From: Spirochaetota bacterium | Lineage (GTDB): Bacteria > Spirochaetota > Spirochaetia > Treponematales > Breznakiellaceae | Direction of reading: 5' to 3' | Assembly: GCA_009778155.1 (NCBI GenBank) | Contig: WRKI01000350.1 | Span: forward strand, 1-35,929 | Length of the DNA stretch: 35,929 bases | Program-made: the position numbers and the translations under genes | Notes under the pieces: model-generated | What the model saw: only the letters and a program-made list of their open reading frames with translations | Told to the model about the DNA's origin: nothing | Database searches by the model: none | Shown: in pieces, positions 29,253 to 35,929 of the stretch | How positions within the stretch are numbered: the stretch's first letter is position 1 | Layout of the letters: every line of letters starts with the position of its first letter

Positions 29253-30765
29253 TCGGCCGGGGTTAAGATCGGCGAAAATTCTTACACTGGTCGCGTTTGT
29301 AAAAAAGTTTGTCGCCAAGTGGCTGAACCTTGCCGAATACAGCCGGGGGCCGGCTATCGCAAGTTTTTTGCTTTTTGTCGTTACGTTTTTTGTCATAAGA
29401 ACAACAAGAGATGTTGGCATTGGAATTGGCGATTTTGCAAACGGCATTTCCCATTTAGCGCCTTTGGTTTTTTCCACAGCCGTCGAGCTAGCTACAACAT
29501 GGCTCTTGCTCGTTTTTATCCACGCGCTGTTTGCATTTTTGCGAAGCGAAATTACTCTGGGCAGAAACCTTAACAACAGCGAAAGTTATCTTTTTTCCGC
29601 CTTGGTCTGCTTTTACCTAACAGTCCCCATTCTCATTAACAGCATTTTTGACATTCCCGAAGCCTTTCCCATTTCCATTGTTTTCCCGGTCGCGCTGGTC
29701 GTAATGGTGTTAGCTGTTTTTATCGGTGCGCGGGCGGCATTGGTCATGGCGATAGCTTTGCCGGTGGCCTCTTATATGCTTGGCACTTATAACAGTTTTT
29801 CCTTCATAATTGCGGTTATTTCCGGCATGGCGGCCTCTGTCGCCCTGCAAGGCGCGCAAAAACGAATGGAAATTATCCGGGCGGGGCTTGTAATTGCGGC
29901 GACAAACTGTCTTGCTGTTTCGGTGTACCTATTATTGTTACGCGCAAGCATCGGCGTTTACCCGGTTTTGCTTTTTTTGGCGATCTTGAACGGCGTTGTT
30001 TCGGGAATGTTGCTTTTGGGCATTCTGCCGCCGCTTGAGCAAGCCCTTAACGCCATTACTCCGTTTCGGCTTATCGAGCTTTCAGACCTTAACGCCCCGG
30101 TTTTTCGCAAATTTTTTACGACAGCGCCCGGCACATACAGCCATTCGATGATGGTTGCAACACTTGCGGAGCAAGCCTGCACGGACATAGGGGCAAACGC
30201 ATTGCTTGCCAGGGTTGGCGCGTATTACCACGACATTGGCAAAATGGAAAACCCGGATTATTTTATCGAAAACCAGACCGATCATAACAAACACGACGAT
30301 ATTGCCCCTCGGCTTTCCGTAACGGTTATTCGCAGTCATGTGAAATTGGGTACGGAAAAGGCGCGTTCATTGAAGCTGCCCAAGGCGGTAATCGAAATTG
30401 TCCAAGAGCATCACGGCAATTCGCTTGTTTCGTTTTTTTACAACAAGGCGGTGGAACAGGGGGAGAGCGTAAACCCGGAAGACTTCCAGTACCCCGGCAG
30501 CCCGCCGAAATCGCGGGAGTCCGCCGTGGTCATGCTTGCCGATGTTACGGAGGCCGCCGTGCGGACGCTGGCCAAACCCACGGCGGCAAAAATCGATAAA
30601 TTTATTGCCGGGCTTTTTGACGCAAAAGTGGAAGAGGGGCAGCTTGCAAAGTCCGAGCTTACTTTTCGCGAGCTAAAAATTATCAGGGGCGCTTTTGTAA
30701 AAGTTTTGGCGAGCTATTACCACGCGCGCATAGAGTACCCCAACCAAGAAAACCCGGCCGGCTAA
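29236..30765 (+). CDS. 7TM-HD family phosphohydrolase, PgpH/YqfF-like, without the large extracytoplasmic domain
   Basis: Multiple TM segments then HD domain TAPGTYSHSMMVATLAEQACTDIGANALLARVGAYYHDIGKMENPDYFIENQ; overlaps phoH. Confidence 0.9.
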   Translation: MKTDIDRPGLRSAKILTLVAFVKKFVAKWLNLAEYSRGPAIASFLLFVVTFFVIRTTRDVGIGIGDFANGISHLAPLVFSTAVELATTWLLLVFIHALFAFLRSEITLGRNLNNSESYLFSALVCFYLTVPILINSIFDIPEAFPISIVFPVALVVMVLAVFIGARAALVMAIALPVASYMLGTYNSFSFIIAVISGMAASVALQGAQKRMEIIRAGLVIAATNCLAVSVYLLLLRASIGVYPVLLFLAILNGVVSGMLLLGILPPLEQALNAITPFRLIELSDLNAPVFRKFFTTAPGTYSHSMMVATLAEQACTDIGANALLARVGAYYHDIGKMENPDYFIENQTDHNKHDDIAPRLSVTVIRSHVKLGTEKARSLKLPKAVIEIVQEHHGNSLVSFFYNKAVEQGESVNPEDFQYPGSPPKSRESAVVMLADVTEAAVRTLAKPTAAKIDKFIAGLFDAKVEEGQLAKSELTFRELKIIRGAFVKVLASYYHARIEYPNQENPAG

Positions 30766-31760
30766 AAACTTCCAAGCGCGAACATAAGAAAAAGCTGAAA
30801 CAGGCCGATTAAAAAACCAAGTATCCCGCCAAAAATATGTATCCATGTAAACTGGTTCGCCATTACATCCAGAATGATTTTTTCTACCTTGAGCATATCA
30901 AGCGAGTCGATTCTTTCGCGTACCATTTCCTTGACATTTACCGAATCGAGCATTTTTTCGATCTGCTCGTCCATGACAGACTGTAAATGCGCGAATATTT
31001 GCTCGTCCAGTTTTTGCTTGTCATCCGCGTCAAGTTTTAAGCTTTCGCCAAGGCTTTTGTCCCCCCGGCCTAAAAACTGCTCCAATGCAAGGTCGGCCTT
31101 GTCCAGCAATTCTTTTTTTACGGAATCGTCCGCTAGCATATTTTCCGCGCTTACAAGCAAGTCTTCGATAATTTCCGGCATTTTTTGCGTCAGTGTTACA
31201 TCGTACTTTGTGGCCGAAATAAAAAGCTGCTGAAACGGATTCAGCTTAAGAATGATCTTGCTGAGTAAAACGTGCCCCTTTGCTTCCAGTTGCCGGCGGA
31301 CATCGTAAGTGCGCAAAAAGTTTAGAAGGGCAGATGTAATGGCCGGGTAATTATCCTCGACCTCGTGTAAGATTTTTTCGTGGATAAAGTTTTTGGGATT
31401 GTCGGCCACCTCGATTTGAGAATGAGGTTTTGCGGAAAACAACTCGCCAGGCTTTGCCGCCAGCATTTTTTCGGTAAAGAGCGAAATCGAAAGTTTTATT
31501 TTTTCGCGGACTTCTTCCCTGTCCAGACGCTGCCGCAGAATCTCCGCCGTAAAAAGCTCCCGTTCCACCATCGCGCCAATACTTTCGGCAAGATGCCGGC
31601 GCTGTCTTGGAAGAATGCCGGGCGTAAAAGGCAGTCTTATGCCGAAAATGCGCACCTCTTTAAGCGGACGGAAAAGCATTTTCACGGCGACCACGTTGGT
31701 ACTGTAGCCGATAATTGCGCCGATAACGGGAAGCGCGGCAAAGCGCAGGATTTCGATCAT
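30762..31760 (-). CDS. DUF445 family membrane protein
   Basis: IGAIIGYSTNVVAVKMLFRPLKEVRIFGIRLPFTPGILPRQRRHLAESIGAMVERELFT. Confidence 0.88.
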   Translation of the reverse strand: MIEILRFAALPVIGAIIGYSTNVVAVKMLFRPLKEVRIFGIRLPFTPGILPRQRRHLAESIGAMVERELFTAEILRQRLDREEVREKIKLSISLFTEKMLAAKPGELFSAKPHSQIEVADNPKNFIHEKILHEVEDNYPAITSALLNFLRTYDVRRQLEAKGHVLLSKIILKLNPFQQLFISATKYDVTLTQKMPEIIEDLLVSAENMLADDSVKKELLDKADLALEQFLGRGDKSLGESLKLDADDKQKLDEQIFAHLQSVMDEQIEKMLDSVNVKEMVRERIDSLDMLKVEKIILDVMANQFTWIHIFGGILGFLIGLFQLFLMFALGSF

Positions 31761-32128
31761 CTGTTCATAATTTGGGCAGCCGTTCTTGCCCTGCCTTCGC
31801 TATAGAAAATTTCCATAACTTCTTCGGTAACCCAGCCGTTTTGTTCCGCCTCGATTTTAAGCCAGGCCTGCTGGCCGATTATACGCCGCTCCACAATGCG
31901 CACCGACGTGCCGCGCCTAAGAATCCCCAGCGATTCGCTGCTACCCACCGGCTCTTCCATAATATGGATGAAAGAGGCACTTACAACACCGTAGCCGACA
32001 TAATCCCTTGACAGGGGGAAACTTGCAGGCGGCATAATACTGCGCTCGTCTTGCCTTCTGCCGCAGGAGGCAAGAATCAAAACAAAAAAAGCGACCGATA
32101 AAATTATGTGCCTTTGCCTTACTCTCAT
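31757..32128 (-). CDS. SH3-domain-like lipoprotein
   Basis: Lipobox LILASC; SH3b-like IMEEPVGSSESLGILRRGTSVRIVERRIIGQQAWLKIEAEQNGWVTEEVM; ATGA-coupled to DUF445 gene. Confidence 0.75.
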   Translation of the reverse strand: MRVRQRHIILSVAFFVLILASCGRRQDERSIMPPASFPLSRDYVGYGVVSASFIHIMEEPVGSSESLGILRRGTSVRIVERRIIGQQAWLKIEAEQNGWVTEEVMEIFYSEGRARTAAQIMNR

Positions 32129-32160
32129 TTTAAATTATCTCGACAATTTCACGCTGCCAC

Positions 32161-32205
32161 TTAAGGAAACACTGATTAACTCGAAGCTAATCATCGTTTC
32201 CTTAA
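32161..32205. repeat. Family-1 dispersed hairpin repeat, copy C
   Basis: TTAAGGAAACACTGATTAACTCGAAGCTAATCATCGTTTCCTTAA; supplies the TAA stop of the 32202-32627 ORF. Confidence 0.9.
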
Positions 32206-32627
32206 AAGAAAAGCGCACCGGGGAACAAAAAGTGCAGTAGCGCGACCAAAAGAAACACCACCCCTGCAATTTTTCTGTGTTCCAGCAAAAAAGCGCCCAA
32301 ATCGTCCAACTTGCCCCCGCCGCCGCTTGGGTGGGAAGCCTTTTGGCGGTAGACGGCAAAAAGCAGGCTAAAACCGGCAAGAATGCCGGACAAAGCCGGC
32401 AGCAAATCGCCGACAATGACCACCGCGTTCATATTTGCAAAAAGCTTTAAAATCCCAGTGCCAACGCTTAAAACGCTTAGGCCGATAAAAAACGTAAGTT
32501 TGCTAAAAGGCAAACCCAAAGGGCCGGGGCCATCCTCTACAGCCACGCTTTTATCGTTGTCCCCGGCCAGCATTATACAGCCGATCATGCCGTTAAAAAG
32601 CACGGACAAAACATACAATTGCAACAC
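32202..32627 (-). CDS. Small integral membrane protein, unknown function
   Basis: 141 aa with about 4 hydrophobic segments; GTG/TTG start. Confidence 0.6.
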   Translation of the reverse strand: MLQLYVLSVLFNGMIGCIMLAGDNDKSVAVEDGPGPLGLPFSKLTFFIGLSVLSVGTGILKLFANMNAVVIVGDLLPALSGILAGFSLLFAVYRQKASHPSGGGGKLDDLGAFLLEHRKIAGVVFLLVALLHFLFPGALFF

Positions 32628-32688
32628 TTTTTATACACTCCTTAGGTTCAGAATCACAAATTGATTGTAGCATTTTACCGTCGGTTGT

Positions 32689-33273
32689 TCAATCGGGTCT
32701 AAGCACCATTCCCAGCGAAGCCCTGTGGGTAACCATCATTATTTCAAGCTCCGGGACATCGAATGGGACAACAAAGCTGTAGACCTCCTCTTCAGCCAGC
32801 GAGAAAAACATACGGTGGACAAAAACCTCGCCGTCATCTGCCGGCGCGACAATAACGTCAACCGCCCCGGAATGGACATTTTGAAGGTTCCCGCCCGTTA
32901 TGGTCTTTGTTACAGTTAAAACGGTCGCCCCGTGGCTCCTTACCCCGCTTACGGCAATTCGATTCCCGTCAAGGGTGTAAACATTGTCCCAAGTCCCAAT
33001 GCGCGAAAGAACGAAAATCACCAAGCACAAAATAATAAGCGTTCCAAAGATAAAGCGATTGGGGCGTGTGGAAACCAAGACAGAGAACAAACCAAAACGC
33101 CGGGGCTTCGCCGCAGGCGCGTCATAAATATCCCGCACCGCCTTGGAAGCCTTGGCTAGCCGCTCCTCCCTATTATAGTAGAAAACAAGCTCATCTTCGT
33201 TAATCGGCTCGTTATATTTGCTGTCCGGCTTGCTCAACTTGTAGTTGGCATTAGGCCGCTGTCTTTCACTCAT
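32689..33273 (-). CDS. Single-TM protein of unknown function
   Basis: TM FIFGTLIILCLVIFVLSRIG; ATGA overlap with the upstream lipoprotein gene supports expression. Confidence 0.7.
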   Translation of the reverse strand: MSERQRPNANYKLSKPDSKYNEPINEDELVFYYNREERLAKASKAVRDIYDAPAAKPRRFGLFSVLVSTRPNRFIFGTLIILCLVIFVLSRIGTWDNVYTLDGNRIAVSGVRSHGATVLTVTKTITGGNLQNVHSGAVDVIVAPADDGEVFVHRMFFSLAEEEVYSFVVPFDVPELEIMMVTHRASLGMVLRPD

Positions 33274-34478
33274 AGCGCCTCCTCCCTTATTAAAAATACA
33301 TCTGTACGCCAGCTTACCAGATTTACTTGGTAATCGTCTACCAGAATCCCTAAAAGCATACCTTCCGGCGAAATGCTAAAGTTGTGGTATACAAGCTGGC
33401 TACTGCTAAAGTTGATAACGCCGCGCCGCTGTTCGCCGGTAATCGTGTTCAAAAACAGTATGGAATGCCCGGTCTCTATTGGAAAGTAAAGCAAAGCGAT
33501 CCCGTTGGGCATTACGCCCAGCATGGAATAGATCATTTTGCCCAAGACCCCCTCAGTGTCGCCCGGCACTGTATAATGAGGCACGTCCGTATAGGCGATA
33601 TAGGAGCCGTCTTCCACGTTCAATGTCCAGATAAGAGAGCGGTACAGCTCTTTGCCCAGCCGCATATAGTCGTCGCCCAAAATGTCTTTGTAGTAATCCA
33701 CCTTGATTAAAAGCTGTCTGGAGTCCGGCACCGCGACGATTCTGTCCACAATGCCCAAAGCCTGATCCATTTCCGGCAGCATCGGGATTTCGCTTGAGCT
33801 TATCATGATTAAGTAGAGCAGCGCCCCGGAAGGGTCGAACCAAAAGATGTTCCAGCCGCCGGGAAGGCGGGAAACCACGACGATTTCGTCGGTTCCAGAG
33901 GCATAAAGCCCGACTATTCGGGGGAAGGGCGTGCCGCCGATGCCGTCTTGCCCCAAGTATTGGATGAAGTTTCCGTTTTGGTCGAAGTGCAGCAGCATCG
34001 CGTCAAGCACGACATTGTTTTCCTGATCAAAGCGAACCCTCTCTGGCGGCAGGCGTTCCTCGACAAAGATGTGCCGTCGGGAGTCAACGACGATTCTGCC
34101 GGGGTCTTTTAGCGGATAGTGGATTGCCCAGCGTGTGGCGTGTTCGCCCTCTGCAAAGTTTGTGCTTAGGCTGATTGGGCGCGGGTTTGTATCCTCGTTA
34201 AAAATCATGAAGAGCAGGTCGCCGAAAAAGTTATACCGGACAATTTTGCCGCCGTTCCCGTCGGAGATATAAAGCATTCCGTCCCGTAAAGCCATGCCCG
34301 TCCGCATGGCCGGGTAGCCCTCGAAGGCGAACAGAGCCAGCTGGTTTTCCAGATGGCCAATATCGAGAGAGAAAAAGTCGAACCTGTCTACAACCCCGGC
34401 TTCGAATTCCGTTTCATGCGCTTGGCACGCGGAAAAACCAAGCAAAGCGATGCCTGCCAGAAGGCAAAGTATTTTCAT
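33270..34478 (-). CDS. Predicted lipoprotein, possibly beta-propeller-like
   Basis: MKILCLLAGIALLGFSACQAHE lipobox; SD AGGAG before ATG 34478; repeated strand-like motifs (LYISDGNGGKIVRYNFFGDL; HIFVEERLP...LHFDQNGNFIQYLG). Confidence 0.75.
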   Translation of the reverse strand: MKILCLLAGIALLGFSACQAHETEFEAGVVDRFDFFSLDIGHLENQLALFAFEGYPAMRTGMALRDGMLYISDGNGGKIVRYNFFGDLLFMIFNEDTNPRPISLSTNFAEGEHATRWAIHYPLKDPGRIVVDSRRHIFVEERLPPERVRFDQENNVVLDAMLLHFDQNGNFIQYLGQDGIGGTPFPRIVGLYASGTDEIVVVSRLPGGWNIFWFDPSGALLYLIMISSSEIPMLPEMDQALGIVDRIVAVPDSRQLLIKVDYYKDILGDDYMRLGKELYRSLIWTLNVEDGSYIAYTDVPHYTVPGDTEGVLGKMIYSMLGVMPNGIALLYFPIETGHSILFLNTITGEQRRGVINFSSSQLVYHNFSISPEGMLLGILVDDYQVNLVSWRTDVFLIREEAL

Positions 34479-34570
34479 AAATATTCTCCTGTACCTTGCT
34501 ATCCTGCGAGCCAGATACCTTGCCGGAACGCCTAGCGCGGCGGCTGCCCGCCCGCATAATCGTCTGATTG

Positions 34571-34615
34571 ATTGAGGCTGTCCCAAAATGAACCAAGCAT
34601 TGAAACAGGCTCAAT
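34571..34615. repeat. Family-2 hairpin repeat, second copy (5' UTR of the 33270 lipoprotein)
   Basis: Minus strand ATTGAGCCTGTTTCAATGCTTGGTTCATTTTGGGACAGCCTCAAT, matching TGAGCCTGTTCCAA...TTTTGGAACAGCCCCAA at 12284. Confidence 0.7.
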
Positions 34616-34618
34616 TCC

Positions 34619-34696
34619 CTGTACTTAAACATACGCCTTTTTCCCCATTTTGTCAAGTCCCCAACACCAAAATCCATCTTTTTTCCCTGCCGGGCG
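34619..34696. repeat. 78-bp direct repeat, copy 1
   Basis: One indel and one substitution relative to 35445-35521. Confidence 0.97.
34628..34656 (-). promoter_or_regulatory. Sigma70-like promoter within direct repeat copy 1
   Basis: Minus strand TTGACA-N17-TATGTT (34651-34656 / 34628-34633), upstream of the 34478 lipoprotein start. Confidence 0.75.
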
Positions 34697-34762
34697 TGGC
34701 TATGCCGCCGCAAAAATGTTAAAATGGGGAATGCGAAACATTGACTGGCCGGTGGAGCCGAT

Positions 34763-35335
34763 ATGAAGCCGAAAGACAGCAGAGAAAAGGAAAATGCGGA
34801 AAAGACAGAGGCGGAGGCGCGAAGACGCTTCCCGGATGAAGAGTGGATGGACGCTCAAGACGTAAAATTCACGCGGGAGGGAAAAGGCTACGAGATACCG
34901 CCGGATTTGCGGAACATAAAAATAGCCGGGGCGAAAATCAAAGAAAAAGACGAGCTTGCGCTGGCAAAGGAAATAAGGCAGGCGCACATACTGGCCAAAA
35001 TGGGCTACAGCGTGTACCTGTTGCCAAAAACAAAAGACCCCGTGGAGGGCTTTGTTAAAGGCCCGGATGCCGTAGTGAACGGCGAGCCCTGCGAGTTTAA
35101 GACCGTGGAAGGGAAAATAAGGCGTGTGGAAGAAAGATTTTGGGATTCCCGGATGCAAAGCGACAACGTGTATATAAGGGTAGCCAACCCCAATATCACA
35201 AAAGGTGAAGTACTGGAAATTGTAAAGAAAGTGCTGAACCACAGGGCTTACAGCGGGACGACAAAGGGCTGGCTAATACTGACCCTTGACGGCACTGGGG
35301 CTACACATAAGTTTAGCATACGGGGTTTAAAATAA
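34763..35335 (+). CDS. CdiA-CT-like (PD-(D/E)XK type) nuclease-domain protein, candidate solitary toxin
   Basis: SD GGTGGAG before ATG; AKEIRQAHILAKMGYSVYLLPK...GPDAVVNGEPCEFKTVEG resembles the D...E.K motif arrangement of CdiA C-terminal tRNase domains. Confidence 0.6.
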   Translation: MKPKDSREKENAEKTEAEARRRFPDEEWMDAQDVKFTREGKGYEIPPDLRNIKIAGAKIKEKDELALAKEIRQAHILAKMGYSVYLLPKTKDPVEGFVKGPDAVVNGEPCEFKTVEGKIRRVEERFWDSRMQSDNVYIRVANPNITKGEVLEIVKKVLNHRAYSGTTKGWLILTLDGTGATHKFSIRGLK

Positions 35336-35446
35336 AAGCAGGAGGGCTTACGCCCTCCTGAAGCGTGCAATGCTACAAGGCCGCCTTGCAGAGTGGCTAC
35401 CTATCCTTCACCAGGTAGGCACAGTTTTGAAACTTTCAAAACCACT
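35329..35446 (-). ncRNA. Candidate structured small RNA (about 118 nt) with own promoter and intrinsic terminator
   Basis: TTGACA-N17-TATGTT at 35453-35481; stems 35442-35446/35392-35396, 35413-35418/35397-35402, 35384-35391/35373-35380; terminator hairpin 35339-35360 followed by CTTTTATTTT. Confidence 0.5.
35339..35360 (-). terminator. Rho-independent terminator (minus strand; possibly bidirectional)
   Basis: CAGGAGGGC-GTAA-GCCCTCCTG then CTTTTATTTT on the minus strand. Confidence 0.75.
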
Positions 35447-35521
35447 GTACTAAACATACGACTTTTTCCCCATTTTGTCAAGTCCCCAACACCAAAATCC
35501 ATCTTTTTTCCCTGCCGGGCG
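35445..35521. repeat. 77-bp direct repeat, copy 2
   Basis: Near-identical to 34619-34696. Confidence 0.97.
35453..35481 (-). promoter_or_regulatory. Sigma70-like promoter within direct repeat copy 2
   Basis: Minus strand TTGACA-N17-TATGTT (35476-35481 / 35453-35458). Confidence 0.7.
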
Positions 35522-35560
35522 GGCGACAAAGGCATGAACGACACGAAACTCGGAAATATC

Positions 35561-35719
35561 TCACACAAAGGCACAAAGGCGCAAAGGCACAAAGTTAATA
35601 TAAGGAAGAAAACGCCGCTTTATCATGTTTTTGCGCTATATTGAGGCGAGGAGAAGGCTCAGGCGTATCATGGTTCTGCCCGAACCTTCGTGCCTTTGTG
35701 CCTTGGTGCCTTGGTGTGA
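35561..35719. repeat. Foldback element with 34-nt terminal arms built of CACAAAGG-type octamers
   Basis: Arms 35561-35594 and 35686-35719 are complementary at 30 of 34 positions by hand alignment. Confidence 0.88.
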
Positions 35720-35929
35720 TTAAAATGGGAGTAAATTCAGACCCGCCGGGCGGCCGGCCGCCAAGGCCGGGAAGAGGGAACGGCGTTTTTTGGGAGATTA
35801 AAAAAAAGCCGAAAAAAAATGCAAAAAAAAAATCAGCAATTCTACATTTAGAAAACATAAGGCTTAATTTCCTTGAAAATTCATCACGCAAACCCGCCAA
35901 GACAAATTTTTAGCCATCAAAGTATCCTT

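Noticed and set aside
35425-35443. GTTTTGAAACTTTCAAAAC resembling a short type II CRISPR repeat
   Set aside because: Single copy, no spacers, no cas genes nearby; better explained as a hairpin in the candidate sRNA.
34619-35521. Matching minus-strand peptide ARQGKKMDFGVGDLTKWGK in both repeat copies
   Set aside because: Just the translation of the direct repeat; the ORFs diverge right outside it and overlap the promoter motif.

Overview
The window looks like a spirochaete/Treponema-like chromosome segment; this is my inference from gene content and order, not a measurement. The core (about 8.1-26.2 kb, minus strand) is a nearly complete ribosomal-protein superoperon: rpsL-rpsG-tuf-rpsJ-rplC-D-W-B-rpsS-rplV-rpsC-rplP-rpmC-rpsQ-rplN-X-E-rpsN-H-rplF-R-rpsE-rpmD-rplO-secY-rpmJ-rpsM-K-D-rpoA-rplQ, then a small Cys-rich protein and metK. 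Left of it are a BvgS/EvgS-type hybrid histidine kinase, a translationally coupled REC-GGDEF protein with a degenerate active site (SEEEF) and intact I-site, a DUF2877 protein and a TetR regulator. Right of it are a lipoprotein, an Rpn/PDDEXK_2 protein with a 12-bp tandem-repeat tail, PhoH, a short PgpH-like HD hydrolase, DUF445, an SH3 lipoprotein, membrane proteins and a CdiA-CT-like nuclease-domain ORF. The best second-look items are: (1) a cassette at 34619-35521 in which a lone nuclease-like ORF and a candidate ~118-nt structured ncRNA are bounded by two near-identical 77/78-bp direct repeats, each carrying a promoter-like TTGACA-N17-TATGTT; (2) two families of dispersed imperfect hairpins, with copies inside ribosomal operon spacers; (3) a possible gene-within-gene in the Rpn homologue; (4) the SEEEF response regulator. 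All structure and promoter calls were made by eye.
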